NCBI GenBank assembly: GCA_036926305.1
Contig: JAXCHB010000129.1
Coordinates: 6,698,001 to 6,762,000, forward strand
Reading direction: 5' to 3'
Length of the DNA stretch: 64,000 nucleotides
Origin: Uropetala carovei
Lineage: Eukaryota; Arthropoda; Insecta; Odonata; Petaluridae
This document shows positions 36,041 through 48,204 of this stretch, one piece after another. The translations under genes and the position numbers were made by a program. The first letter of the stretch is position 1. Each line of letters starts with the position of its first letter. The notes under the pieces were generated by a model. That model searched no databases and was not told where the DNA came from. It saw only the letters and a program-made list of their open reading frames with translations.

Positions 36041-36109
36041 ATGGGTGGCTATCGTGTCTAGCTCCCAATGCTAGGGTCGCAGGTTCGAATAATCCTGGCG
36101 AGGGCATTG
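36041..36109 (+). repeat. tRNA-like SINE head
   Basis: Reads as a tRNA: an A-box-like GGTGGCTATCGTGT, then an anticodon arm with a perfect 5-bp stem CTAGC/GCTAG around TCCCAAT, then GGTCGCAGGTTCGAATAATCC covering the B-box. Position 33 is C rather than U, and the acceptor stem does not close, so it is a SINE promoter or a tRNA pseudogene rather than a functional tRNA. Confidence 0.55.
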
Positions 36110-36248
36110 TAGGGTGTTTTTGTCCTGGTTACGGTTGTTACGCTCATCGTAAAGCGCTGTTTAAGAGATAACGTAAAAGAAAAAAAAATAAATTCGTGTG
36201 TTATGTGACAATAATCGATTAGTCTGGGCGTCCGGAGCAATCTGATAA

Positions 36249-36275
36249 TTTTAGTGACAAATTAGCCGTCTTCGG
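36249..36275 (-). repeat. Hammerhead-like hairpin motif, copy F (degenerate)
   Basis: The minus strand gives CCGAAGA, C, GGCT, 7 nt, CACT, AAAA; the spacing matches copy B but the stem and the GAAA box are damaged. Confidence 0.4.
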
Positions 36276-36279
36276 TCGT

Positions 36280-37570
36280 GATTAGTTGGTTGTCCATACT
36301 GAAACTCTTCTTTAAGAGTCCGCTGAATAACCAAAGTTGCACATAATCGCAGGTAAACACTGTGTATACAACTGTATACACGTGGCAATATACAGGGCGT
36401 AACAAAACAGAAATTTGCAAATTTTTATCCTCAATTCTGTAGTGTATGCGAACGGACTTTTGTTACACACTGATTCTTACATACTGTGTACCGTCGCATA
36501 TACCTGTGAATAATGTCTATACCGACCGGATGGAACCGCATTTTATTATATCATGTGTCTGTGCATTTGAAATATGGCTTTCAAAGCCACCGTCGTGATA
36601 GCAAAAGAAAGTCGGAGGCCTGGTTTTGGTAGTTTTGTATATTTCAGTTGAAATTGAGGCTTTTATTTGAACAACCTGCCCCCAGTTTCAATAAAATATA
36701 ATTCTTAGTTAATATTTCCTTTTCCATTTGTCTCTTCTTTTATTGCATAAGTTAGCTTTACTATGTTATATAGTTTATATACATTGTTTTGCGGATGTAT
36801 GTTCATTTTTGTTACCTTTCCACCAGGCCAAGAGCCTATTTGCATTGTAAACCAATAAATATAAGACTGAAATATGAAATAATGTTAGAGATCTGAGTTG
36901 CGCAGTATTTTGCACGATTTATTAGTTTATTTCAGGAACTTTATAAATTTATGTCGTGTAATCTATAAAGTACAGTTATATTGGTTCAGCTGGGCAGCGT
37001 TGGCATTAACCACGTTCATCTGGCTAAAGTTGACATTAACCGAGACGCATGTATATATGTATGCCTACACACACTTATTTGGAGTGAGGATGAGGATGGC
37101 GACGAGGAAATGTGGAGGTGATGAGCTAAATAAGAAATAGCGGAGACGAAAGTGGAGAGAAATGTTGTAAGGAGGACTGAAATTTGCGTGAAAGTAATAT
37201 CAAAAGCGAATGGAGTGACGGGAACCACTCACTTAGCGCAAAGTGTTGAATACTTTGGGAAAAAAGACTTTCACGCGCATAAACGGCCCTGGAAGTTTTT
37301 TTTTTTTAACTATATTCCCGTCTGGGTCGGAGTAGTCGAGGTTTATCGTGGACCCGAAAAAGGGAAGGGAGGCAATTTCTGTTAAATGTATGGAGTTCCA
37401 GAGTCTGTTTGAAGGGAAGTAATTGCCTCCCGGAGGAGGAGAAAAAGAGAGGGAAAGTATACGTCGAGTTGGTGGAGCTAAAAGGGCGGACACCCTAATG
37501 TTGTAAACTTTCGTATAATGCATGTAAAGTGACTTCCACTTTTGAAAAATAGACCACAGTGCAGCTACAA
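36280..37570. other. No recognisable gene
   Basis: Short frames only. GC-richer stretches at 37080-37130 and 37430-37490 have no identifiable product. Confidence 0.35.
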
Positions 37571-37574
37571 CCAG

Positions 37575-38246
37575 CCCTCCTACAACGCGGAGATGCGTTC
37601 TGAAAAAAGTTCCCTGTAATGTGAATCCGCGTTACGTGAATCATTCTTACGTGAATCCGTGTTATGTGAACCTGACTTTCCATTAACTTTCCATACCCCT
37701 TCAGGAACACTCCTCCAGTCCCAAAACTTCCCAAACTTCTCCATAGATATATGTTTGTACAAATGGTGTATTCAAGCAATTAAAAATCGAAAAATTTTGA
37801 AAATTTACTCATCTCAGGTATCTTCAGCAGCCACAACGCGGCTATGGGGTTCTTTTAGAATCTACTTTCGCTGAATTACCACTGAAGACGGATGATTTGT
37901 AGTCCAAATGCGCATCTGATTTTTCATAACCTTGTGTTTATTAGAGATACCTACATGAAATGAAGTGCTTTTGTAATCTTTTGATTTTCTTGTTTTCTAA
38001 TTTTGTTCGGCCATGAGACGAGTTCGATAACTTTCTTTTGAATTAAATGGTATGTTTTTATCGGTTATCTGAGCTAATATTTAAACAAGACACTGGCCTT
38101 CCGATTCGTCTCTTCCTCGTTCCTCAATCTGGAATGTTTCATCCAAAGTCCCACTAATCCGCGTCAATGCGAACCATAATCCGAATTGTGTGAATTTTTG
38201 GTATTGTGTGGTGAATCAGTTTTATAATAACCTATTTTATAGGAGG
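37575..38246. mobile_element. CCTCCTA-ended TIR element, copy 2, with nested repeat
   Basis: Matches 22312-22819 at both ends. Near the left end is a 15-bp tandem repeat (units starting 37621, 37636, 37651 and 37666, each beginning GTGAA). The middle, about 37773-38000, is a separate insertion carrying hammerhead-like copy C. Confidence 0.55.
37773..38000 (+). repeat. Nested hammerhead-like repeat, copy C, with inverted partial duplicate
   Basis: The plus strand at 37882-37908 reads CTGAAGA, C, a partly paired GGAT/AGTC, then CAAA. Downstream ends with CATAACCTTGTG...AGAGATACCT. Upstream (37810-37850) is an inverted, partly diverged copy of that same end (AGGTATCTTCAGCAGCCACAA). Inverted partial copies of an element's own end are common in Penelope-like retroelements. 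Confidence 0.5.
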
Positions 38247-38751
38247 TGTATTTCTTGTGAAATCCCGGTCATTAATCCCAAAACTGAACAATTCACTATC
38301 TAATTCGAGAGTGAATAATGCATGACTTGTACGTATAACGGCTCGCGAATGGTAGCCGAGAGTTTCGCGCCTTCGATCCATAAAGTTTCATTAAATGGGA
38401 ACTTTTCTCATTTACCTCGGAGGTGGTTCCTCAGTTATGCGTAGTAAGACATATCCCGGATATAACATCAAATTCTCCGTCTTGTTTATTTATCAACATT
38501 CTCGCATTTAAAGCGGCGCTATAAAAGACACCTATTATGTATCTCCATTGATACCACAAACACGCAAATCAGCGCTCCGTCCTTCGGAAGGGACGTAAAG
38601 CCGTTGCCCACCCTTGTTGCTTCTCGATATGAGTAGGCTAATGTTTTCCCTCCTCACTTGCTTTGTGATTTAGACTGAAAATCCTATTAGTGCTGGAGTT
38701 AGTTGAAGTCAAAAGGTCCCCCAATTGGCAATGATACTACAATTCTTTTTT

Positions 38752-38781
38752 TTTCGGCTCACTTTGCCTATCTGTCGTCAG
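38752..38781 (-). repeat. Hammerhead-like hairpin motif, copy I
   Basis: The minus strand reads CTGACGA, then sequence with a GGC/GCC stem, then GAAA; it is 30 nt rather than 27. The CTGANGA box is intact with C at the variable position. Confidence 0.45.
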
Positions 38782-38805
38782 TGGTCGGGACGGTGACACG
38801 TGCAT

Positions 38806-38921
38806 TGTCGGGGACAATGTGCTCCGTATTTTTTTCCGGATTCGATTCGCAATCTGATCTCGTGTCATAAGCGGCATTCCATGTAGACTAGACGATTCCT
38901 CTCTGATAAAGGTTTATCGAA
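38806..38921 (+). repeat. 116-bp direct duplication, left copy
   Basis: Differs from 40243-40358 at only two positions that I can see: GGGGACAATG versus GGCGACAATG, and ATAAGCGG versus ATAAACGG. Flanking sequences differ. Confidence 0.85.
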
Positions 38922-39898
38922 CGTAATGACCTCTTTCGTTCCGAAATTTTAACTGTGAACTATCGTACCATCCCTCATTACTGAGGAAAGTAAGCGAGAC
39001 AGCTAAGAATTTGCACGTAAAGGACTGTAATTTATCGTAAAAAAATAATTGGCAGGTGTGAACGAAGTATTTTGAATTAAGATCGAAATATTTTAAGACC
39101 TTAGGTAATCGTTAATAGATAAATATCTAGATAACTCTCAACGTTTTATGTTATATATATATTTATTATATATATATTTTTTTTTGTGTTATACTTTGGT
39201 GATATTAAACTTTAATTAGCGTTGAGTAATTTTCCAGACCGTTTCCTTTGGACAACTCAACGCAAAATAAAAATACGGCTGAAAATAAAATCCACAGCTT
39301 TATAATAGCTATCATAACAAAACGTAAAAAGTTGAGTATAGCAATTGAAACCCCAAATCACAATCAACATTTTCAATATTAAATTTGTTAAAAAATTAGG
39401 TAAAAATTTCTCATGATACCGTGAATATGAATATTTTTTTTAAAATTCAGACGCAAATACGTAAATTATTTATTATCCCAAAACTTACGCTAATAAGTAT
39501 GATTTTGATGCACGTCAATGAAATGAAATAAAAACAATAAATAAAAAAATGCATCATCACAAGGAATAGACCACACAAACAACCGCACCTCGAAAATTAA
39601 TTGCGATTGAAGACCTGCTCGAATTTTAAACAACAAAAAAAGGTCAAAGAATAGGGATGTCAAGAACCAGGCTAGCAATAAATTTTCCTTTTGTAACGCT
39701 AGACATGGCTTTCTTTAAAAAAAATTCTAGAGAAAAATACCCATCCTGAAACGTATCGCCCGATCAACGCGTCAACCTTTACGAAAATCCGTCTTCTTTT
39801 TACTCTCGCTCCGTCTCCCTTGCACACGGATAAAAAAGAACAACGGAACAGAAGTCACACCGGTTCTATTTTAGGATCTACCCAACGGTGAATCATCC

Positions 39899-39925
39899 CC
39901 GATGACTGCTACTTTGCAGCCGAAA
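39899..39925 (+). repeat. Hammerhead-like hairpin motif, copy G
   Basis: The plus strand reads CCGATGA, a CTGC/GCAG stem, and an intact GAAA. It lies about 1.1 kb from copy I in the opposite orientation. Confidence 0.5.
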
Positions 39926-40013
39926 CGGGCAACTGCTTTTCCCAACCATTTCAGCAGCAATTTCATCAAGGTCGCACGGAACCGAATGTTCCAGACTCGT
40001 CACCATTAGGGCG

Positions 40014-40021
40014 TGTGTGTG

Positions 40022-40061
<40 letters not shown>

Positions 40062-40097
40062 CATACACATACACATACACACATATATATATATATA
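40014..40097. repeat. (CA)n/(TA)n microsatellite
   Basis: GTGTGT, then a CA run, then TACACA and TA units. Confidence 0.95.
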
Positions 40098-40242
40098 ATC
40101 GCAGATGATATCGCGTATACGTAGTAGGTGTGTTCTCTTCGTTCGTACTCGGAACTAAATTAATCGCGTCATTCTTCGTGGGAAATGTAATCACTTGAAC
40201 AGGCCATCACGCGTTTCTTTCTTTCTGAAAGAATACGTATTA

Positions 40243-40358
40243 TGTCGGCGACAATGTGCTCCGTATTTTTTTCCGGATTCGATTCGCAATCTGATCTCGT
40301 GTCATAAACGGCATTCCATGTAGACTAGACGATTCCTCTCTGATAAAGGTTTATCGAA
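40243..40358 (+). repeat. 116-bp direct duplication, right copy
   Basis: Partner of 38806-38921, 1437 bp downstream in the same orientation. Confidence 0.85.
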
Positions 40359-40359
40359 G

Positions 40360-43249
40360 GCGTCTTCAAGTCACGGCGCCAACGCTCAGACTGAAATGTG
40401 TACTTTAAAAAATTAATAAATAAATAAATACACCGCTTAAGACGATACCTTCCTTCCTCGTGGTTTCTTAATCTCAGAGTGCGATATTAATTTAATTATG
40501 CCATCGACAAGTGAGTCATGTATCACTGAGATAGGTGTCTTTTATTGGCGTGATGTAACTGGACGGCTTTATTAATTGGAGAATTATTTATCTAACATAT
40601 AAAGATACAAAGAAGTGTCTCTGTTTGTCTGTCTTTCCTCTATGCATTCGGGCACTGAGAGAGCCAGCGCAAATAGATTTTGCATGGAAACGGCTTTCAT
40701 CCAAGTGAAGGTCGAGGGCTATGTTTTCATCCGATTTTAAGGTCCCGAAATTTGATACCAAAATATTTACTTTTTCCAATTAGAATAGCATCGTCTATTC
40801 GACAGCTATGATAGCTATTAATACATAAAATCAAGTATGATGAATTATTTCGCAAGGTACCTATATGTTATAACGTGGCTAAGCGGGTATTGCCGCGAAT
40901 TATTATTTTCATTTTTATTTTTAGAAGAAAAAATTTCCGTTTTGGTGGAAATATATTTTTATTTCTGGCGGTGAATTTACGTAATTAAGGCTGTTTTTAA
41001 TTAAGCTAATTGCAATAGCGCCGCACATTATTTATGCTTTACTCGAGTCAATATATTTATTTTAGGGTTACTTTTTCTGTTATCCTTTATATTGAAGATC
41101 GTATTCTGTGTGGAGCGTAGGATGGAGTCGCATTGATTCATGCATATAAGAACGCTAATTATCTTTCCAATCATCCTTTCAGGATTTACATAACTGTTAT
41201 ACTTAACGCTTTCTACGTTAACTCCATGGGTTGGTTCCAGGAGCGTTTCTCTTCTCCATTTGCTTAACGTGCGGCAATATTTTATTTTCGTGTAAATATT
41301 TCTTTATATCGAAAATGGAACACATTAACAACTAAAAAGTGTAAGTTATTATATTATTGGAAAAAATCGAATACAAAAGAATATTTATGAATTTCTTAGA
41401 TTTCTTATACACACACACACACAGACACACACACACACATATATGAAGCCATTAATTTATGAGCCATATAAGAAAGTTTCGCTTGAGAGAGGAAAGAGTG
41501 AAAGTATTACGTGGAAATAATACGTAATGAGATTTCTCAAATCAGGCGAAAAATTATTAAAAGATAAAATAGCTGAAAGATAATCAATGTTACCGTGTCA
41601 CGTTTTCACTACTAAAATATTAATCGAGAGTTGAGAACATGTTCCCCTATTTCAGCTGAAGGTTAATTGTAATTAAAGTAATCGTTGTATTGATCGCTCT
41701 TTCCTCATTAACTCATGAAATAGAGGTTATTGGATTATTGGAGCTTGATTCACTTTTAAATTTATTCCTATATAGTATATACTGTGCCTAGCTAGGATTT
41801 CGTGGGCTGGATTAATTAGTCTTTACATCCAGTCTCTTAAGGACCCTTTTAATAAAGCGCCCCCATTCCCTAGCTTCGTCCCGCGACTACCCTGATGATA
41901 GCTTTGCCTGGAATGGTACACAAGAATATTTTTATGTCTTATAGACGTTCTTTTAATGTCGTAGCCGTTTAGAGTAAAATTAATCTAACAAAATGCATTA
42001 TTGATTATGATAGACAAGATGAAAGGAATTCCTTTAAATATGACCGCACTCAAGATTTTTCCATGTGCTACTGCGTTGTGATTTTTGCTACTTATGTTTT
42101 GAAGTTGTCATAGTTTAGTTGTTCAAGTACCAAATTATTCGCATGTAAGCTGCAAGTATTTTTCAAAATTTTGTTTAAAAAATAAGGTCTTAAATGCGAT
42201 TTAATTCTTTAATTTCACATTGACACCGTTGAATGGTTTCATAATCGTAATTCAATGTGCAATACATGAAATTATCGCCCTCTTCGTAGATAGTCTGTCC
42301 TTAGATAGGTCTGTGATTATTACAAGTTAAACCTGGTTCTTTACATTCGCAATCTTCTTCATTTTTTTGCTGGGTCTCTTTCCCTTTCAAGTCGTCTATC
42401 AAGATGAAACCTTTTCCTTCCCCTTTCTCTTTTTCCTTCCAGTATCATCATGCTATCTCTCTCCCCCTCCCTCCCTCTCCCCCCCTCAGGTAGTGTCCTT
42501 CCATTTAGCCTTCCGATTTCTTTCAATCTGTACAATCATTCGCTTCTCTCACGTTCTTCTTATTATTTCCTCGTTTTCAGTCCAATCTGTCCATTATCTC
42601 TCCATAATTCTTCCCTGTGCCCACATTTCAAAGCAAAATGCTTGTTGGTTGTGAAGGCTTTGTCACAGTTTGGTCGCATATTCCAATAATTCCATCAGGG
42701 GAGAAGTCTATTTGGTTTTGCTTTCGCTTTTGGAAGTCGTTTTGATTTCTCTCCTCTCTGTAGTCTTTCTATTTATTAAAAAGTGTTTGTCGTAGGGAAA
42801 GTGGTTTGCTCATTCAAAACTGCTTGTCTACAATCTGATTGTAGACCACGAACAAAGTGATAAAATGTATATACATTAATAATATTATATGAGACGAAGT
42901 CCTCTGTTAACCCTCCATCCGATGATTCACCTAAATAGATTTGTTATAAATACTTATAATAATTATAATATTAATATATTATCGATATTTACGATATGTA
43001 CAGTCAGTGGTATTTATTAGTGATTTTTAGTTTCCCAGAATTATTTAGGCCTAATTGTTACATTTCTTATTTTATTTGTATACCCTAGTTAACAATATTT
43101 TATTAGATGCGACGTATTTTTCAGGTACCTACATTGTTTTTTCCTGACTACAATCTTGAAAAACAATGATGCGGCTTATATACGAGTAAATACAGTATGT
43201 CCTTCGCCTTAGTTTCGTTAAAGTATAATTTCTCTCGTGTATACCTATA

Positions 43250-43250
<1 letters not shown>
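40360..43250. other. No recognisable gene
   Basis: AT-rich sequence with a (CA)n run at 41410-41440 and a CT-rich patch at 42440-42490. Open frames in the CT patch are low complexity. A 9-bp inverted repeat (TACAATCTG/ GATTGTAGA region) lies at about 42830-42850. Confidence 0.35.

Positions 43251-43253
<3 letters not shown>

Positions 43254-43320
<67 letters not shown>
43254..43320. repeat. (TA)n microsatellite
   Basis: Long uninterrupted TA run. Confidence 0.95.
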
Positions 43321-43323
<3 letters not shown>

Positions 43324-43329
43324 CAAACA

Positions 43330-44280
43330 TCTTCTCCCCGTTTTTCCGTTGTATTGTCGACAGAACTATAAACTAAATTCAAGATTTCGCGCGAAATTTT
43401 CGACCTTGAATCATTCGAACGCATGAATCCACGCGGTACGCCATATTCGCACACTTGTTATTAATATTTCTGGAGAAATAAGGTCGCTCTTTTTCGTTTC
43501 GAGTTAAATTTTATGCGTCCCAGTTCCCTAGTTTTGTGATCTCCCTCTTCTTACAAGAAGGGGGATGCGGCTTTAATAACGTTTTAAGAGGAGACGTTGC
43601 ATAGGCTTACAACCTTAAGCATCTCCGTGTTATTGCCACCTTGGCGTCTTTGTCGTTTACGCCGTCGCGCGTGTTGCATCCTTTCGGAACCTAACGAACC
43701 TCTCCTTCTCGAGACAGAATTTAAACGGTCGTTTACGTATAAGGCGAAAACCAAGCCAGTACTGCACCAGCGGTGTGTGTGTGTGTTTGTGTGTATATTG
43801 CTGTCGTGAGCTACATCCGCCAGTCTTGACAAGAAAATTTGACGCAGCGATGAGAAAATTAATGATCCATCCTCCTCCCTACTTCGATGCAGAATATTCG
43901 CGAGGTTAAGTATCGCTGCGATCGCGAATTTGGAAACATTGGATATTTACACAAAGTTATTGTCCCTGGTCAAGGTCCAGAACGATACAAAATACAGTAC
44001 GTAGTTCACATAATCATGCATCTCAGTAATGAGTGCGGAAACAAACATGCAAAAATATACCTACATATAATTCAAAGGAGGAAATTAACATGATTTTAAC
44101 ATATAAGTGAGATAAACCTATGAGTATTTTACATATTGTCGGTTTTCATTAATAAAAGTAATATAACCAAATTGAGAGACCAGTAGAGTGGACTAGTCTT
44201 CCTCTTTAAATGCGGGGTTTTAGGCTTAGCTTTTGTTTCATCCGTTACATATTTGTGGACTTTATTAATTTAGTAATTAA
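43330..44280. other. No recognised gene
   Basis: Opposing frames at 43584-43832 and 43597-43809 share a GC-richer stretch ending in a GT run at 43775-43795. The basic minus-strand translation matches nothing I know. Confidence 0.3.
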
Positions 44281-44301
44281 GTATATATATATATATATAT
44301 A

Positions 44302-44695
44302 GGCGAACTAGGTGTTGAAGGAAACCCAGTGAACACTTACCGCCCTTCGCGCCCTCCCGGACGACGCTTCCGACCCCCAACTCCGTCAATGGGAACTGGC
44401 CCATATCCAAATCTTAAATTCTTTCTCTCCTACCGGCCTCAATATCCGTTAATATTTCCTTCTTTCCACCCTCTCTTTCCCCTTTCCCCCCCCCTCATCC
44501 TCCAATCCCCGACCTTTCCACGCTCCCTTCCCTTCCACCCCCACACCTTCACCCCAGTATCACTGCCAAATCAGTTGTCTCTCTCTTGTGCTGACGAAAT
44601 CTCCAATAAACTCTACAAATGTCTCTCTCCAACACCCCAGCGGCTCTCCTTCCGGTAAGTGTTCACTGGGTTTCCTTCAACACCTAGTTGTCCTA
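44302..44695 (+). mobile_element. Penelope-like fragment with 40-bp inverted ends
   Basis: The left end (44304-44342, from CGAACTAGGTGTTG to CAGTGAACACTTACCG) is the inverted copy of 44654-44695 (CGGTAAGTGTTCACTG to CACCTAGTTG). The right 140 bp matches the minus strand of 7700-7852. CTGACGA is present at 44591-44597, but the stem-loop of the 7.8-kb copy is missing here. It is flanked by (TA)n on the left and a (CA)n/(TA)n run starting near 44728 on the right. The 109-codon frame across it is Pro/Ser/Leu-rich and not convincing. Confidence 0.45.
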
Positions 44696-44727
44696 AATAT
44701 CCTCATTTGCCTTTCCTCTTCCGTAGT

Positions 44728-44768
44728 ACACACACACACACACATATATATATATACATATATATATA
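44728..44768. repeat. (CA)n/(TA)n microsatellite
   Basis: CA run followed by TA-rich units, right of the Penelope-like fragment. Confidence 0.9.
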
Positions 44769-44829
44769 ACAGAGATATTAGAACTACGTTCCGGTCTGCT
44801 AGAGCATTTTAAACTTATACAATCTGTGA

Positions 44830-46040
44830 TATTTAATACAGGTGATTATATATTTTTAAGTAAAAAATTCTGGTCATAAAATATTTCACGCGAAGTCATG
44901 ATCCTAAAATACTGGTGTCATTTTAAGTTTCAGCGTCATAATAGCACAATCTCTGAGGAATAAGTTCAAATCTTAGCTCTCATCCTGCCATAAGGATCAT
45001 TTGCGACCTTTAAATACTGCTCGTCAAATAATTCGGAAAACACGAACGAGGCCCGCCGCGTTGCATCGAAATAACTTTTATGTAAATTTGAAAGTAAAAA
45101 TTTCCAGATTATTTTTTGGTGCTGAAAATACTCTTATTCTTATCGTTATATTACAATTAACACCCCAAAAATAACCGTGCGCTTCCATTAATTGAAGGAA
45201 TGGACACATAAATACATCAAAAGAGAGATAGATAATCGTGGAGCGCTGGGTAATTTCGTTGCGTAATATTAGCGGACACTGGGGAGGGGAAAAAATACTG
45301 GCATAAAGAACTCTCGCCGTATCTCACTCGAATCAGTTGAAGAGTGAATCACGGAGATGGCCGTACATAAATTATATCTCACGCACACACACATTCGCGC
45401 TCTTTGAAATTTTTGCCCTTAAAAGGAAACTGGTCCAAGAAGGAATAAAATTCATTCATCTCGTCACTCTGTTTACGACGCTCGGTGTGTTGTTTTTTTA
45501 AGAAAAAATAATAATACTCTTAAGACGTAATAGCGAGACATAATTCATCGACGTCGTCGACCGGATATATATATTCTTTTTTTTTTTTAACTCTTACAAG
45601 AGTGAGTCATTTGGAAGAGTCGAGGAAAATTATGTACTCGAATCCGGGTCGCGTTGTCAGCGGCGATACACGACGGATATTTTTAGACATGCGTGTATGT
45701 CGCTATGTGGTTTGAACGAGTACCAAATTCCATAATAAATCGCAGGAATAAATGGATAAATATAACTTAAAAGGACTGTTCTAAAAATGCATCGCAGTGT
45801 TGCTCACATAAAATATACACGAGGCTAAACAAATTGTGAGGGAGAAAAACCCGGAATTACATTTTATGAAAAAGCGATATTTTCGTCCTTTTGTTCATGC
45901 GGTTATTTTTGTTTGCATGTGACTAAACATGTAAGAAATGCGCAGAATTTTTAAGGTTTGTTTCTAATTTTTATCAAGTGACCAAGGTTTCGAAACGGGC
46001 AATTTAAAAAAATTGTGATTTTTCAAGGCAAATTGGGACG
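44830..46040. other. No recognisable gene
   Basis: No frames of note and no repeat copies from elsewhere in the window recognised. Confidence 0.35.
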
Positions 46041-46052
46041 TATAGTTTAGTC

Positions 46053-46915
46053 CAAAGGTGTTCAAACTATGGCCCGCGAAGGTTTTTGTGAGGCCCGCAA
46101 AACCATGATGAAAAATTGGTACAACATACATTTTACAAACTTTCTCATCGTTTAGTTATTTTTTGAAAAATATGAAATATGTAGAATTATTATAAACGTC
46201 AACTTAAACAACTATACAAATTTGATGAAAATCGTATGAGCGACTTTTTCGAAAATCCGATTGTTATTGAAGGTACCCAAGAATAAACTAGCCTTATATT
46301 CATTTTTTGAGAAATATGAAGTAGGTAGTATTATTGCAGACGTATGCTCAAGTAACGGTACGAAATTTTACCAAAATCGTTATAGCGTTTTTTGAGATAA
46401 AGTGTTGTTACAAATGTGTAAACTTCCCTTAATTATTGAGCAATGTCAACCATTTCTTCATATCCTCTACTCTGTATGATAAAATGCCTAAGTACGAGAT
46501 TTTGTACATTTCCACTCTACCGTTTAGGCCCTAGAGCGAATAAAAGACAGACGGCATTGCGAAAACCACATTTTCGGACACCTAAAACGTATATTTCCGT
46601 CAAAATCTCGAGGTCGACTTTTTTTCGCGATTACAATACTTTCTCAATATACTTCGTGTATGAGAAAGTAAAAAGCAAGACGAAAATTTTAACGCGCAAA
46701 CTCATGTGTTTTTATGAAGTTTTTGTTAATAAAACTACCATAAAAACCTCATTTTGACTTGATTTTCACTTGAATGGCACCTCAAAATATATAGGTAACT
46801 TCCGATTTAAAATGTAATCCGGACCGCGGAAGAATTGGCAATTTCCAATGCGGTCCGCCGAAGGATTCGCGACCACCGATGTGACCCGCCATGTAGAAAA
46901 GATCGGAAACCACTG
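46053..46915. mobile_element. hAT-type element containing another repeat
   Basis: The left end CAAAGGTGTTCAAACTATGG then CCCGCG, and the right end GACCCGCCATG...GGAAACCACTG, are of the hAT type. The 8-mers beside them, GTTTAGTC and CTCTAGCA, match at only four positions, so the duplication is uncertain. The right part resembles 58085-58188 (TTTTCACT, CACCTCA, TAGGTAACTT, GACCCGCCA), suggesting one family. The interior 46112-46675 is a separate inserted repeat. Confidence 0.5.
46112..46675 (-). mobile_element. ACTTTCTCAT-ended repeat, copy 3 (nested)
   Basis: Minus-strand copy of 21302-22055, from AAATTGGTACAACATAC at the left to TGAGAAAGTAAAAAG at the right, with an intermediate length of the tandem section. 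Confidence 0.65.
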
Positions 46916-46919
46916 CTCT

Positions 46920-48130
46920 AGCATTTCCAGCCAACAAAAAAATATCCATCCAGACATATTTTTTGACACACGAAGAAAAACATTTGTAAGAAACTGATAA
47001 GAGCGACGAACCTGATTTATTCCCTCTGGGGTCGCGGGGGAGAGCCCGAAAAAAGTGCAGTTCTCTTATCGGAAACCTGGGGCGGCAGTGCATCCGCTCT
47101 CGAAAAAAAACGCATTCTGGAAATTGCAGACATCACATCCTTCGCAAACATACCACATCCTATATCCGACCCATTTTATTCGCGATGGAAAACAAACACA
47201 TTTACTCGAGCTTAAGTGTTGCGTTTCATTACTTTCGTTATCAAAGCATGAAGTTCGATATTGTGAGGCATCAGGTCATGAGGAAAATACGGAGAAAACC
47301 GAACGTGTCGCGATTATTATGAAGTATCTCACTTCATATTAAGAGGAAAGGAATATTTTTCGACTGGTTTTCCGAGCCATATTCCAAAATTAAAGAGGCT
47401 GTTTGATTTTAATACACTCTATACTTAATTTATTTTCATATTAACACGAAGTTATTATAACCAGAAAATATTGCATATGTATACAAATAAATATTATATA
47501 AAAGGGTATCGCCAAGTATTGTCTAGAGACGTCCATTGTTTATATTTAATGTGTATTATCGATGATCAACAGCTTTCTGTTACGTTGTTGATTGATTATC
47601 AGCCGTGTAAAATTAAGTCTTCGGATAGAGCGACCATAAATGCCCTTTTTACCAATCGATTTTTATTTATTTATTATTATTAATTTTTAGCTTCAAAATG
47701 CCAGTATGTAACAAATAGAAGTCCTCATAATTACAATACGGAGTAAATATGCCGCGCAAGAAGCAAAACGTTTCCGATCTACGAATTACCACTGATGACG
47801 GCCACTTTGTATTCGAGGAGCACATTATTAGGTTTTATTCGATCTATTTATGATAATAAGTGTCCAGATGATTTAAGGGAAATATGGAAACGAAAACGAA
47901 TAGAAAGCGTGATAGCTGTTATAAGATCAAAGGGAAAATTTTTTAGCTTTTCCAGAAGGTATTAAATTGTTATCCATTATCGTAAACCTGCCTCGCGCAA
48001 AACATTCATACGATGAGGGTTTTTTTTACGAGGCTTAGAAGTAAATGGTTATCATATGCGAGAGAAAAGTAAATAACCTCGCAACCGAATGCACCTTATT
48101 TATAACAATCAACATCGAATACCATTAGTT
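46920..48130. other. No recognised gene; hammerhead-like copy H inside
   Basis: A 95-codon plus-strand frame at 47055-47342 is unrecognised. The motif at 47792-47818 is listed separately. Confidence 0.3.
47792..47818 (+). repeat. Hammerhead-like hairpin motif, copy H
   Basis: CTGATGA box intact with T at the variable position, but the downstream stem strand is lost (ATTC for AGCC) and GAAA is GAGG. Confidence 0.45.
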
Positions 48131-48204
48131 CGTACTGTTTCAGAACGGGAATATTTTCTTAGGATGGGACCGGGCTAGCCATGTCAGTATCAACCAGTCC
48201 CAAC

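Noticed and set aside
38806..40358. LTR retrotransposon with 116-bp LTRs
   Set aside because: The repeats lack TG...CA ends, the interior has no primer-binding site, polypurine tract or gag/pol frame.
43584..43832. Arg-rich 82-codon minus-strand frame
   Set aside because: Begins in a CA microsatellite translation and has an equally long frame on the opposite strand.
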